In this document: piece after piece, positions 21,768 through 31,822 of the stretch
Position numbering within the stretch: the first letter of the stretch is position 1
How the letters are laid out: the number at the start of each line of letters is the position of its first letter
Position numbers and translations under genes: made by a program
The notes under the pieces: model-generated
Database searches by the model: none
The model's input: only the letters and a program-made list of their open reading frames with translations
What the model was told of the DNA's origin: nothing
Source of the DNA: Pseudomonadota bacterium
GTDB lineage: Bacteria > Pseudomonadota > Alphaproteobacteria > Rickettsiales > SXRF01
Length of the DNA: 64,000 bases
Direction of reading: 5' to 3'
NCBI GenBank assembly: GCA_963205195.1
Contig: CAUJHR010000010.1
Location: 1 to 64,000 of the forward strand

Positions 21768-22088
21768 TTATTTAAGTTTCCGGCGGGCTTTTTCATCAAG
21801 CCCTGAAATTCCTTCGCGGCGCTCCAGTTCTTTCATTACTTCACTTACTTCAATCCCGCCATCAGCGAGCAGCAAAAGCCAATGGAACAATAGATCTGCG
21901 CTTTCATTGATAACTCCAGCGCGGTCTTTTTCTACTGCCGCGATTACTGTTTCCACTGCTTCTTCACCTAGTTTCTGAGCAATTTTTGCAGTGCCCTGTT
22001 TCATGCGCTTGGCTATATAAGAAGCTTCCGGGTCAGCCTTGCGCCTCTCCTGCACCACCTTGTATAATCTATCAAGTGTATCTGACAT
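21768..22088 (-). CDS. hisE: Phosphoribosyl-ATP pyrophosphatase
   Basis: KIAQKLGEEAVETVIAAVEKDRAGVINESADLLFHWLLLLAD. Confidence 0.95.
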   Translation of the reverse strand: MSDTLDRLYKVVQERRKADPEASYIAKRMKQGTAKIAQKLGEEAVETVIAAVEKDRAGVINESADLLFHWLLLLADGGIEVSEVMKELERREGISGLDEKARRKLK

Positions 22089-22090
22089 AG

Positions 22091-22849
22091 CTATATCCTT
22101 ACCGCAATGTTATCTGCCTGCATAGATTTTTTTACCTGGCCGATTGTAAAAGTTCCAAAATGGAAAACAGAAGCGGCTAGGACTGCGTCTGCCTTTCCTT
22201 CTTTCACTGCCTGTGAAAAATGCGAAAGCTCGCCAATTCCTCCAGAAGCGATAACAGGAACGCTCACCGCCTGCGAAACCGCGCTGGTAAGCTCAATGTT
22301 TATACCTTGCTTAGTACCATCTCGGTCCATGGAAGTAAGCAATATCTCCCCTGCTCCCAGGACAACCATTTTCTTCGCCCATTCTACTGCATCAATGCCG
22401 GTTGCGTTGCGCCCGCCATGCGTGAAAACCTCAAATTTACCAGCAGCAACCTGTTTCGCATCTATCGCCACAACAATACACTGTGAGCCAAATTTTGCAG
22501 CAGCTTCCCCTACAAATTCCGGGCGCTTAACCGCTTCTGTGTTGATGGAAACTTTATCTGCACCCGCCAACAGCAAATTTCTTATATCTTCAATGGTACG
22601 AACCCCGCCGCCAACAGTAAGCGGCATAAAACACTGCTCAGCAACGCGTGAGATAACATCATACAATATACCGCGATCATCACTGCTTGCTGTTATGTCA
22701 AGGAAGCATAATTCATCAGCGCCTTGCGCGTCATAAATCTTCGCCTGCTCCACCGGATCGCCAGCGTCAACAAGGCTCACGAAATTTACCCCTTTGACCA
22801 CGCGGCCATCTTTAACGTCAAGGCAGGGTATGATGCGGGTTCTTAGCAT
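22091..22849 (-). CDS. hisF: Imidazole glycerol phosphate synthase subunit HisF
   Basis: [36 protein letters not shown]. Confidence 0.98.
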   Translation of the reverse strand: MLRTRIIPCLDVKDGRVVKGVNFVSLVDAGDPVEQAKIYDAQGADELCFLDITASSDDRGILYDVISRVAEQCFMPLTVGGGVRTIEDIRNLLLAGADKVSINTEAVKRPEFVGEAAAKFGSQCIVVAIDAKQVAAGKFEVFTHGGRNATGIDAVEWAKKMVVLGAGEILLTSMDRDGTKQGINIELTSAVSQAVSVPVIASGGIGELSHFSQAVKEGKADAVLAASVFHFGTFTIGQVKKSMQADNIAVRI

Positions 22850-23562
22850 AAAGCAAGTGCTTCCCTAGCTTTAATTGCACCATCATAAAGTGCGCGCCCG
22901 ATGATGACTCCTTCAATACCCGAATTTTCCACTGCCTTGTAGTTTTTTATATCTTCTATATTGCTTACACCGCCAGAGGCGATAACCGGAGTGGTTATTG
23001 ACTGTGCAAGCGTAACGGTTTCTTCAACATTCGCGCCCTGCATTGCCCCATCGCGGTTTATGTCAGTGTAAATAATCGCAGCCACCCCACAATCTTCGAA
23101 TTTTTTGGCAAGTTCTGCTGCCTGCATGTCAGAAACATCCGCCCAGCCGGAAACGGCAACCTTACCGCCTACCGCATCAATACCCACAGCTATCTGCCCT
23201 GGGAACAGGCGGCAGGCCTCTTTAACCAGCACCGGGTTTTTAAGCGCAGCCGTTCCTAAAATTATCCGTGAAACTCCGCATGTAAGCCATGTGTCGATCA
23301 TCTCCAGCGTACGGATCCCGCCGCCGAGTTGCACCTGCATTTTAACCCTCGCAAGTATCGCTTTAACCGCAGCAGCGTTCACCGGCTTACCTTCAAAAGC
23401 TCCGTTAAGATCAACAATATGCAGCCACGAAAATCCGTCTGCTTCAAATGCTGCAGCCTGGTCAAAAGGGGAATTTTCAAAAACGGTTGCCTTGTCCATA
23501 TCGCCGCGCAGCAGGCGCACACATTTTCCATCTTTCAAATCAATAGCAGGATATAAATTCAT
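22843..23562 (-). CDS. hisA: HisA phosphoribosylformimino isomerase
   Basis: [37 protein letters not shown]. Confidence 0.97.
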   Translation of the reverse strand: MNLYPAIDLKDGKCVRLLRGDMDKATVFENSPFDQAAAFEADGFSWLHIVDLNGAFEGKPVNAAAVKAILARVKMQVQLGGGIRTLEMIDTWLTCGVSRIILGTAALKNPVLVKEACRLFPGQIAVGIDAVGGKVAVSGWADVSDMQAAELAKKFEDCGVAAIIYTDINRDGAMQGANVEETVTLAQSITTPVIASGGVSNIEDIKNYKAVENSGIEGVIIGRALYDGAIKAREALALC

Positions 23563-23582
23563 AATTGCTCATTTAGTCATTA

Positions 23583-24116
23583 TCAAATCAAGGAAGTTAA
23601 TGGATCAACATTCTTATAATAAAAACGCCCTGCTATCATCTGCGCGTTGACAAATTCATAGTAAGGCAGGGTTCCCCAATGCACATAGCCATGGTCTTCA
23701 TAAAGTTTTATCGCCCGGTCCTGCGTTTCGCGCACACTTAGCCGTATCACCGAAAAACCCTGTGCCCGCGCCTCACGTTCCGCTGCTTCAAGTAGCTTTT
23801 TCGCAAGCCCATGCCCACGTGCCCATGGAGCGGTAAAATGCGCTTCCATCGATACGCAAAAAGATGATGTTTCCTTGCTGATTCCAGGTTTGAGCAACTG
23901 CACACTACCCGCAAGCGTCCCATCCAGCCTGGCAACAAATAGCACGCGGTCAGGTACTACTAAAACACCTTTCCAATAAGCCTCCAGCACGTCGCTTCCC
24001 GGCGGCACCACCCAGTTGAACCCGATGCCATCACGAATAGCATCTTCAGTTGCGCTGCATAACTCATAAAGGTCTGCATGGCGAAATTCAGTAATACGTT
24101 CAACACGTGTAGCCAT
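23583..24116 (-). CDS. GNAT-family N-acetyltransferase
   Basis: HFTAPWARGHGLAKKLLEAAEREARAQGFSVIRLSV acetyl-CoA motif. Confidence 0.85.
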   Translation of the reverse strand: MATRVERITEFRHADLYELCSATEDAIRDGIGFNWVVPPGSDVLEAYWKGVLVVPDRVLFVARLDGTLAGSVQLLKPGISKETSSFCVSMEAHFTAPWARGHGLAKKLLEAAEREARAQGFSVIRLSVRETQDRAIKLYEDHGYVHWGTLPYYEFVNAQMIAGRFYYKNVDPLTSLI

Positions 24117-24730
24117 TATAGCCTCACAAAATTTTCTAAAATTTTAAGGCCGGTCTTCTGGCTTTTTTCAGGATGGAACTGAGCGCCAAAAATATTATCT
24201 TGGGCAATTATAGCAGTAACATCCACGCCATACCCAGCTGTTGCCATAACTACAGAATTATCTGCTGGCTTTGCATAATAACTATGCACGAAGTAAGCAT
24301 AATCACCATTATTTACTTCTTTAAGCAATTCCGATTTTTTTTTGATTTCTAAATTATTCCATCCCATATGTGGTATTTTAATACCAGCTTTCGGAAGCGG
24401 GATCACATCACCACCCAGCCAGCCAAGCCCCTTATGAATTCCGTTTTCGTAACCATTTTCAAAAAGCATCTGCATACCAACACAAATGCCTAAAAACCAT
24501 TTTCTATGCACACGCACCTGTTCATTTAAATTTTCAAGCATGCCAGGAAGAGCTGAAAGACCAGCCATGCAATCGCCAAAAGCACCAACTCCGGGCAGGA
24601 CTATATGGCTTGCATTTTCAAGCATGCGTGAATCATCACTTACTACCACATTGGATGCGACTGCCTCAAAAGCTTTAGCAACTGACCTTAAATTTCCCGA
24701 GCCGTAATCAATAATAACGACAGAGGCCAT
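24116..24730 (-). CDS. hisH: Imidazole glycerol phosphate synthase subunit HisH
   Basis: VIIDYGSGNLRSVAKAFE, FLGICVGMQMLFE, FGAQFHPEKSQ. Confidence 0.97.
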   Translation of the reverse strand: MASVVIIDYGSGNLRSVAKAFEAVASNVVVSDDSRMLENASHIVLPGVGAFGDCMAGLSALPGMLENLNEQVRVHRKWFLGICVGMQMLFENGYENGIHKGLGWLGGDVIPLPKAGIKIPHMGWNNLEIKKKSELLKEVNNGDYAYFVHSYYAKPADNSVVMATAGYGVDVTAIIAQDNIFGAQFHPEKSQKTGLKILENFVRL

Positions 24731-24732
24731 TT

Positions 24733-25125
24733 TTATGCTGCCGCCATACGGTCAAAATAGCGCTGCTGGGCGCGCATTTCATTATCACTTGCCACAACAT
24801 CCGACATTATATAGCCGCGTTTGGCGAGTGAGGCCCTCCTGCAATCATTCGCTTGATAACCAACAAGCAGGCTGAAAGCCAACTGGATTATAGTGAGGCT
24901 GTCACGGTCCATCCATTTTGAATGTTCCGCTACCCCAAAAAGCACAGCAAATACCCCAAGGAAAATAGCAAATCCCCATGCGCGGTGGTATAAAGCCCAT
25001 AATACGCCAAAAATGAAAGCATAAACGCTGAACCCTTCGCGCACGAATATTGCTTTTTCCACTGCATTATTATTCACCGGATTTATATGCACTGTGTATA
25101 TCTGCGGTTTGGAAAATAAGGACAT
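24733..25125 (-). CDS. DUF2628-like small membrane protein
   Basis: FVREGFSVYAFIFGVLWALYHRAWGFAIF pattern; inside his operon. Confidence 0.75.
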   Translation of the reverse strand: MSLFSKPQIYTVHINPVNNNAVEKAIFVREGFSVYAFIFGVLWALYHRAWGFAIFLGVFAVLFGVAEHSKWMDRDSLTIIQLAFSLLVGYQANDCRRASLAKRGYIMSDVVASDNEMRAQQRYFDRMAAA

Positions 25126-25271
25126 TATGAGACCTGCGAATAATCAGGATTTTTGGGATGGATGCTAGGAACAACCACCCGCAAAAACTTTAGCATACAG
25201 CCAGTATGTGAGTTTTGAGGACGGGCGTGACGACGCAGACGTTCAAAAAGACAATTATACAATGGTCTCAT
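25125..25271 (-). CDS. 48-aa ORF spanning the 149-bp element
   Basis: [52 protein letters not shown] overlap with hisB stop and TAATG overlap with DUF2628 start; not in ORF track because it is short. Confidence 0.4.
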   Translation of the reverse strand: MRPLYNCLFERLRRHARPQNSHTGCMLKFLRVVVPSIHPKNPDYSQVS

Positions 25272-25273
25272 AA
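25125..25273. mobile_element. 149-bp repeat-like element with perfect 10-bp terminal inverted repeats between hisB and DUF2628
   Basis: TTATGAGACC (25125-25134) / GGTCTCATAA (25264-25273); internal CATAC-AGCCA-GTATG hairpin. Confidence 0.7.
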
Positions 25274-25867
25274 GCTGCCTCCAAGAGTACCCTTAGTTGA
25301 AGGAATTTCATCAGATTTACGTGGGTCTATATCTATCGCAACCCGAAGTGCGCGTGCCAATCCCTTGTAACAGGATTCAACTATGTGGTGGTTATTCACA
25401 CCATATTCATTTTTAACGTGCAAGGTTGCGCCCGCGGCAAAGGCAAAAGCCTGGAACCATTCGCGGAATAACTCGGTATCCATATCCCCAAGTTTTGGCT
25501 TGGAAAAATCGACATTCCATACGAAATATGGCCGCCCCGATAAATCGATTGCAACATTGGTCAGGGTTTCATCCATTGGTATTGTTGCAGCTCCATAACG
25601 CACTATACCTTTGCGTTCGCCAAGAGCCTTGGCTAATGCTTCACCTATGGCAATTCCTGTATCTTCAGTCGTATGGTGGTTATCAATATGCAGGTCACCT
25701 TTAGCGGTGAGCTTCAAATCCATAAGGCTATGGCGCGAAAGCTGTTCCAGCATATGATCCAAAAACCCGATTCCGGTGGAAATTTCGTATTTCCCGGTCC
25801 CATCCAGGTTAAGCTCCACGCTTATCTGTGTTTCCTTGGTTTTACGCTCATGTTTGGCAGTACGCAT
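25268..25867 (-). CDS. hisB: Imidazoleglycerol-phosphate dehydratase
   Basis: [55 protein letters not shown]. Confidence 0.97.
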   Translation of the reverse strand: MRTAKHERKTKETQISVELNLDGTGKYEISTGIGFLDHMLEQLSRHSLMDLKLTAKGDLHIDNHHTTEDTGIAIGEALAKALGERKGIVRYGAATIPMDETLTNVAIDLSGRPYFVWNVDFSKPKLGDMDTELFREWFQAFAFAAGATLHVKNEYGVNNHHIVESCYKGLARALRVAIDIDPRKSDEIPSTKGTLGGSL

Positions 25868-25939
25868 CTATTACTCCTGAATTAATCCGGGGGATTTTAA
25901 CAGAGTTACAGGCGATTACAAGCTCGTAAGATAAAGAAA

Positions 25940-26689
25940 CTACCAGTTTACAGGGAATTCATACTCTAAATTCACTTTTACAGTATAATCCGGTGCAGAC
26001 TTGGATATGCCAAACAAAGTACCAACGTCATATTTGAAACCTGGCGCCAATTGCCCATATATAACAGGCCCAAGACGGTGTTTTTGGTTGCTGTAAGTTT
26101 CTGGGTCACCGATTTCACCAAATTCACCATAATATTCAACCCCAGGGCTGAATTTTGGCAAATAATTATATTTTGCCATCCATTTAATTTCACCTTCAGG
26201 GTTTTTATTGCTGTTATCCCCTACCTCTTTTTCAAAGCCGATATTAAGCATAGTTGTAAATTTATTTATATTTTTAGCGGCTAGCAGGAATAATTCAACC
26301 TTGTCAGAAGATCCTTTTGGATGGGCAAACTCATAAGATGCCTGCAAACCCAGATCTGCCCAATATTCCCCCACTTCCGTCAACTGGAAGATATTTTCTA
26401 TTTCGGTAGCAGTGTATTTATATCCATTTTGAGGCTCTTTTTCCAACTCGCCATAAAGCTCAGCCTGCCATCTCGAAGTCAGCCCATAACCAATGGCAAA
26501 CTGGTGCTGGCGAAAACCGCTTTCCCCTTGCCGGGAATCCAAATCGAAACGGTTCTTGCTTTCAATCTCCATTATACCTTTTTCCACATACGGAGAATAC
26601 ACCTCAAGCGCATAGGCATTTTGCCCTAATAACAAGACAGTTGTTGATAGAAGAAGGGCTTTATTTATAGAATTATATTTTTTTTTCAT
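25940..26689 (-). CDS. Predicted outer-membrane/periplasmic beta-rich protein
   Basis: Signal peptide plus alternating amphipathic beta-strand pattern ending in ...LEYEFPVNW; overlaps and follows FTR1 gene. Confidence 0.6.
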   Translation of the reverse strand: MKKKYNSINKALLLSTTVLLLGQNAYALEVYSPYVEKGIMEIESKNRFDLDSRQGESGFRQHQFAIGYGLTSRWQAELYGELEKEPQNGYKYTATEIENIFQLTEVGEYWADLGLQASYEFAHPKGSSDKVELFLLAAKNINKFTTMLNIGFEKEVGDNSNKNPEGEIKWMAKYNYLPKFSPGVEYYGEFGEIGDPETYSNQKHRLGPVIYGQLAPGFKYDVGTLFGISKSAPDYTVKVNLEYEFPVNW

Positions 26690-27491
26690 ATTTTGCCTTA
26701 TTAGTAATTTTAATTAAGATATTTATTGATAGAAGCGAGATAATATAAAATATAACCTGTATTCCAGTTGGGCGCTCACTATAACCCAGCATTGCATGGA
26801 GTATTTTTCCCAGGACGCTGTTTTGCGTAAGCAACCAGCTGCTATCCCACATCTGCCCATAAGCCGGCAATATATCCGCAGCATTTAAAAAACCAGCGAT
26901 CTGGGCACTCATCCCGCAAGCCAGTAAGATCAGCAGCCACCCGGTTACCATGAACAGGTATTTTGACGAGAGTTTTATCAGCCCGAAATATAGCAGCGTG
27001 CCTATTAATATTGCACATCCTGCTCCGGAAATTCCGCCCGCGATGATAGAAATGACAGGATCATTCGAGGTTTTGATTATCCCTGTCATGAACAATACTA
27101 TTTCAGCGCCCTCACGCCACATGGCTATGCTCACCACAACCGCCAGCGAATAAAGCGGTATGTCGCCATCACTGACCGATTTACCTACCTGCTTCATTTT
27201 TTGCGCCAGCGCACGGCCATGCGACTGCATCCAGACTACAGTCCAGACAATCATGGCAACGGCAACGGAGAGAATTATTGCATTAAATATTTCCTGCCCT
27301 ACCCCTTCCATCGCGCCTGAGATATTTTCAGCAAAAAATGCAACTATAACAGCGCCTGCAAGACCGCCGCAAAGCCCGATACAAACCCACAGGTTACGCC
27401 CCTTAACACCTCTGGTTGCAGCAAGTATTATAGTTATAATGATAGCTATTTCTAAAAATTCGCGGAAAGCGATTATGAAAGCGGCGGGCAT
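26673..27491 (-). CDS. FTR1-family iron permease
   Basis: AFREFLEIAIII (REXXE-like), SIAMWREGAEIVLF (REGAE), multiple TM segments. Confidence 0.9.
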   Translation of the reverse strand: MPAAFIIAFREFLEIAIIITIILAATRGVKGRNLWVCIGLCGGLAGAVIVAFFAENISGAMEGVGQEIFNAIILSVAVAMIVWTVVWMQSHGRALAQKMKQVGKSVSDGDIPLYSLAVVVSIAMWREGAEIVLFMTGIIKTSNDPVISIIAGGISGAGCAILIGTLLYFGLIKLSSKYLFMVTGWLLILLACGMSAQIAGFLNAADILPAYGQMWDSSWLLTQNSVLGKILHAMLGYSERPTGIQVIFYIISLLSINILIKITNKAKYEKKI

Positions 27492-27515
27492 TACTGTTAT
27501 CTATGCTGGTGGAAA

Positions 27516-27842
27516 TTATTTTGCTATTATTTTGCCTTTTGCGGTATCTTCATGGAATTCCCCTACGAAAGGATATTCACCAGCTTTAAGCGGACCTATA
27601 AAAACCACCCCTTCTGAATTTCCTGCAATAACTTTTTCGCGTGAAAGCTCATGGCTTTCAAATTCTTCTGAAGAAGCATCCTGATTTTTAATAATCAGCT
27701 TCACTTTCTGATTTGCAGGAACTTCAAGCGAGTCTGGAGTAAATTTATGATTTTTTATTATAATCTCATAAACTTGCGTATCTGCAAAAGCAGGCAGGGA
27801 AAAGCAGGTTATTAAAGAAGCAGCGGCAATTACTTTTTTCAT
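27516..27842 (-). CDS. Secreted cupredoxin-domain protein
   Basis: Signal peptide; EIIIKNHKFTPDSLEVPANQKVKLIIKNQDASSEEFES...LKAGEYPFVGEFHED. Confidence 0.85.
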   Translation of the reverse strand: MKKVIAAASLITCFSLPAFADTQVYEIIIKNHKFTPDSLEVPANQKVKLIIKNQDASSEEFESHELSREKVIAGNSEGVVFIGPLKAGEYPFVGEFHEDTAKGKIIAK

Positions 27843-27900
27843 AAAATTCCTATTTTAATACAAATATTATCTTTAACGTTATTATGCAATTTGTAACGCA

Positions 27901-27920
27901 ACTGAGAATCATTCGCAAGA
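27901..27920 (-). promoter_or_regulatory. Candidate Fur-type box upstream of cupredoxin/FTR1 cluster
   Basis: aacTGAGAATCATTCGCAaga, about 60 bp upstream of the cupredoxin start; resembles GATAATGATAATCATTATC-type sites. Confidence 0.5.
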
Positions 27921-27976
27921 AAATAATTGCAAAATATATCCCATTGTTTTATATAATTAATACTGAATTAAGAAAA

Positions 27977-28195
27977 TTAATTACAAGTGTATAAATCATC
28001 ACTTGTGCAAGAAAGCACTGTTGGCTGGGTGTAATTACCATCATTTTCATACACATCCCGGTCACGCACTTTGGAATAATCTATATCATCCCATCCTCCG
28101 CCCTGCTTTGTACCGCTACAATTGCTGCATGTTAAAAATACGCAAAGCCCGAGCATCAAACGAAGGGAGTGAGATATACCAGTTCCAAATTTCAT
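27977..28195 (-). CDS. Small putative lipoprotein
   Basis: MKFGTGISHSLRLMLGLCVFLTCSNCSG... lipobox-like; 72 aa from internal Met. Confidence 0.55.
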   Translation of the reverse strand: MKFGTGISHSLRLMLGLCVFLTCSNCSGTKQGGGWDDIDYSKVRDRDVYENDGNYTQPTVLSCTSDDLYTCN

Positions 28196-28397
28196 ACAAA
28201 ATAACCTTTTAATACCGCCAGAGAAAACACTATATGTCATACTCCATATAAGAATTTAATACAGAAAATAAAATATTGTTTTGTCATTATTTTATAAATA
28301 CTTTCTTTACTTTTATCTGCAATGCTTACCCTAACCTTGATAAATTCCGGCTCAATTCGCAGGCTGGATTTAAAAACATAGAAATGGAGTTGTTGCA

Positions 28398-29732
28398 ATG
28401 TCCAAAATTGAATCTGCTGCTGCAAAGCAATCTGCTGCTGCCTCAAACCGAACAGTTACCTTATCTGTAGACGGAAAAAATATTTCTTTTCCTGTTTATG
28501 ATGCAACCGAAGGGCAAAGCGTATTTGATATAAGTAAGCTATATGCAGAAACCGGCATGTTTACTTTTGACCCAGGTTTTATGTCCACCGCCTCTTGCGA
28601 ATCAAAGATCACCTTTATTGATGGAGATCAGGGAATATTGCGCTACCGCGGCTATGATATAGCACCGCTTGCCGAAAAAAGCGATTATCTGGAAGTTGCT
28701 CATTTGCTATTATATGGTGAGCTGCCCAATGCTGAAGAAAAAAAATCCTTCAACCGCACTATAACTATGCACACAATGGTGCATGAACAGCTGCACTTCC
28801 TATTCCGCGGCTTCCCCCGTGCCTCACACCCTATGGCTGTTATGGCAGGCGCAGCAGCTTCACTTGCAGCATTTTACCATGATTCACTCGATGTGAACGA
28901 CCCGGCGCAGCGCGAGATCTCAGCATACAGACTGATAGCAAAAATGCCAACACTTGCTGCAATGTCTTATAAATATTCAATCGGACAGCCATTCATTTAT
29001 CCGCAGAATGACCTGGGCTTTTCTGAGAATTTCCTGCATATGATGTTCTCAACACCTTGTGAAAAATATACTGTAAACCCGGTTCTTGCCCGTGCTATGG
29101 ATAAGATACTTATCCTCCATGCCGATCATGAACAGAATGCTTCCACCTCAACAGTAAGGCTTGCCGGTTCATCAGGCGCAAATCCTTTTGCCTGTATGAG
29201 CGCTGGTATCGCATCGCTATGGGGGCCTGCTCATGGCGGCGCGAACGAGGCAGTAATTAATATGTTACGCGAAATTGGCGACGTTAGCAAAATCCCTGAT
29301 TTTATCCAGAAGGTAAAAGACAAAACCAGCGGCATAAAACTCATGGGCTTTGGCCATCGCGTTTATAAGAATTACGACCCACGTGCAACCGTGCTGCGTG
29401 AAACCTGTAAGGAAGTCCTAGCCGAACTAGGGCAAATCAACGAACCGCTGCTGAAAATAGCTGTAGAACTGGAAAAGATAGCCCTGAACGATCCTTATTT
29501 TGTTGAACGTAAACTATACCCCAACGTGGACTTCTATTCCGGCATTATTTACCGCGCAATGGGCATTCCATCTAAAATGTTCACCGTTCTCTTTGCAGTA
29601 GCGCGCACTGCGGGCTGGATAGCTCAGTGGAAAGAAATGATGGAAGATCCCAAGGCTAAAATCGGGCGTCCACGGCAGTTATTTACCGGTTCTGCACCGC
29701 GTCAGTTTGTACCTTTAGATAAGCGCAAATAA
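28398..29732 (+). CDS. gltA: Citrate synthase (type II)
   Basis: [63 protein letters not shown]. Confidence 0.98.
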   Translation: MSKIESAAAKQSAAASNRTVTLSVDGKNISFPVYDATEGQSVFDISKLYAETGMFTFDPGFMSTASCESKITFIDGDQGILRYRGYDIAPLAEKSDYLEVAHLLLYGELPNAEEKKSFNRTITMHTMVHEQLHFLFRGFPRASHPMAVMAGAAASLAAFYHDSLDVNDPAQREISAYRLIAKMPTLAAMSYKYSIGQPFIYPQNDLGFSENFLHMMFSTPCEKYTVNPVLARAMDKILILHADHEQNASTSTVRLAGSSGANPFACMSAGIASLWGPAHGGANEAVINMLREIGDVSKIPDFIQKVKDKTSGIKLMGFGHRVYKNYDPRATVLRETCKEVLAELGQINEPLLKIAVELEKIALNDPYFVERKLYPNVDFYSGIIYRAMGIPSKMFTVLFAVARTAGWIAQWKEMMEDPKAKIGRPRQLFTGSAPRQFVPLDKRK

Positions 29733-29747
29733 AAACAATAGAGCCGG

Positions 29748-29807
29748 GATTAGAGATTAGAGCTTGGAAGCTCTGATAACTAATCTCCAATCCCTAATCT
29801 CTAATTA
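29748..29807. repeat. Heptameric inverted repeat array with central hairpin between gltA and mipZ
   Basis: GATTAGA x2 (29748-29761), AGAGCTT-GG-AAGCTCT (29759-29774), CTAATCT CCAATCC CTAATCT CTAATTA (29780-29807, runs into the mipZ stop). Confidence 0.85.
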
Positions 29808-30845
29808 AGATGCAAGGGCTTCCAGCTCGCGTACCGGCTCTGGAGCAGTTTTCAACGGCTCTGAAGAAACCGATGCAGGATTGGCGTTAGCAGCTTCTTT
29901 AGAAGCTTCCGCTGCCTCCTCTTTAGCTTCATCCTTTTTATTCTGCGCCTCTTCCTTGGCAGCAGCTTCTTCGTTCTGCCTGTTTATATGCTCGTCGAGC
30001 TTGGCAATACGCAGGGTTTTAAGCAGGTCACGAACTTCCTGGCGGGCGGCAACATGGGAAAGTGAAAGCCCTACCCCGCCATTCATCTCCATAATATCTA
30101 GCACGGTAAGGCCCTGCAGGAACATTTCACGGAAGATCACACGCTCAGAAAAACCCGGCGCCACTCGGAAACCAATACGGCGTGCCAGCTCTCCTGTCGC
30201 CTGCGTCATGAAGCGTTTGTTTTTAGCATCGATATTGCTCAAACGGTTTCGCATAACTATCCATTCGATTGAGCCGCCATCGCGCTTGGCACGCATAAGC
30301 TTTTGTTCCCAAACCATTTCACTATATATACTTGGCTTTATGATCTTCATGGTCTGCCCGTCAACATTGGCAAGCACATCAAGGTCTACAAAGCTGTCAT
30401 TTATAGGTGTAATAATGGTATCAGCGTGGGCATGGGCAACACGGGAAAGATAAGTATCACTGCCGGGACTATCTACTACTATAAAGTCATTGGCTTCTAC
30501 AAGACGCATAAGAGTCTTTGTAAAACGCTCCCGGTCATCTTCCTCGGCTTCCTGTACAATATTGAAAGGGCTGCGCTGCACTACAACATGCTGCGGCTGC
30601 GGAAGCGCTACGTTTTCCTTGAGAATGGTCTGGCGCCGATTCTCCAGATAGCGCGAAAGTGAGCGCTGGCGTGAATCAATATCGATAGTGCCAACCGAAA
30701 AACCAAGGCGCAGAAGCGCCACTATAAGATGCATGCAGGTTGTGGTCTTGCCTGAACCGCCCTTTTCGTTACCAAGGACAATAACATGCGCTTTTTTGGA
30801 TGGTGCCGATGCCGGTGTTGATGCATTAAATATAGGCTGCGTCAT
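29805..30845 (-). CDS. mipZ: MipZ/ParA-family division-site ATPase with Ala/Glu-rich C-terminal tail
   Basis: HVIVLGNEKGGSGKTTTCMHLIVALLRLGFSVGTIDIDSRQRSLSRYLENR. Confidence 0.88.
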   Translation of the reverse strand: MTQPIFNASTPASAPSKKAHVIVLGNEKGGSGKTTTCMHLIVALLRLGFSVGTIDIDSRQRSLSRYLENRRQTILKENVALPQPQHVVVQRSPFNIVQEAEEDDRERFTKTLMRLVEANDFIVVDSPGSDTYLSRVAHAHADTIITPINDSFVDLDVLANVDGQTMKIIKPSIYSEMVWEQKLMRAKRDGGSIEWIVMRNRLSNIDAKNKRFMTQATGELARRIGFRVAPGFSERVIFREMFLQGLTVLDIMEMNGGVGLSLSHVAARQEVRDLLKTLRIAKLDEHINRQNEEAAAKEEAQNKKDEAKEEAAEASKEAANANPASVSSEPLKTAPEPVRELEALAS

Positions 30846-30911
30846 AATATTTCCCCTCCAATGTTCTTTAATTTTTTATGAGTATAGTCGTCGCCAATTA
30901 CGACTCAAGCA

Positions 30912-31673
30912 TTATCGCACATCATGCAGAAAAAAATATGCGGTCATCAAAAATCCGATCACGCTTACCAGCGTTCGTATGTGCTGCGGCGCGACTTTCA
31001 GCGCCATGCGTGCACCTACGTAACCTCCAAATATTCCACCCGCTACCATCACAGCCGCAAGGTTCCACATAACTGCGCCTGCAAGAATAAATATCACAAC
31101 TGTTGCCATATTGATAGCGCCAGCTAGTAAAGTTTTAAGAGCATTCATCTTATGTATATCGGAAAGCCCCATTAGTTGCAGCATCGCAAGCATCAATATA
31201 CCTATGCCAGCTCCAAAATACCCTCCATAAAAAGCAATAACCAGCTGCAAGAACATTGTAACCATCGGCTGCCCTTTTGAATGTGGAAACCTTTTGTGCA
31301 GGCAGGCAATTACGTAGCGCCCAAAAGTAAATATCATAGTTGCCGCAAGTAATAGCCACGGCACAAGCTTTCTGAAAGTTATCTCCGGCGTGTATAAAAG
31401 CGTAAGCGAACCGGCAGTGCCGCCAATTATACAAATAACTAGCAGCGGAATTAACCTTTTGCGGTCAGCCGCAAGTTCATTTCGGTAACCGTAAGTGCTG
31501 GAAATAGTCCCCGGCCACAGCGCGATTGTACTCATTACATTGGCCTGTAACGGCGTAAGCCCATAAAAAATAAACACCGGAAAAGTAAGGAAAGTACCAC
31601 CCCCAGCCACCGAATTGATCGCGGCTGCTATGGCAGGAATTATAAAAAAAAGGGATATGTCCAGCAAATTCAT
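30912..31673 (-). CDS. TauE/SafE-family (DUF81) membrane permease
   Basis: AIAAAINSVAGGGTFLTFPVFIFYGLTPLQANVMSTIALWPG. Confidence 0.93.
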   Translation of the reverse strand: MNLLDISLFFIIPAIAAAINSVAGGGTFLTFPVFIFYGLTPLQANVMSTIALWPGTISSTYGYRNELAADRKRLIPLLVICIIGGTAGSLTLLYTPEITFRKLVPWLLLAATMIFTFGRYVIACLHKRFPHSKGQPMVTMFLQLVIAFYGGYFGAGIGILMLAMLQLMGLSDIHKMNALKTLLAGAINMATVVIFILAGAVMWNLAAVMVAGGIFGGYVGARMALKVAPQHIRTLVSVIGFLMTAYFFLHDVR

Positions 31674-31822
31674 TATATTAACGATTTTTATCTATTTATC
31701 TAGGGAAGCTTGCGCTTTTTATTTAAGCATGTCAAAATGGCTAAGCCTATCTTAATAGCTATATATGGTAGGTGCAAATAATTTTGATAACAAACTGATG
31801 CAATAAATAATAAATTATTTCG

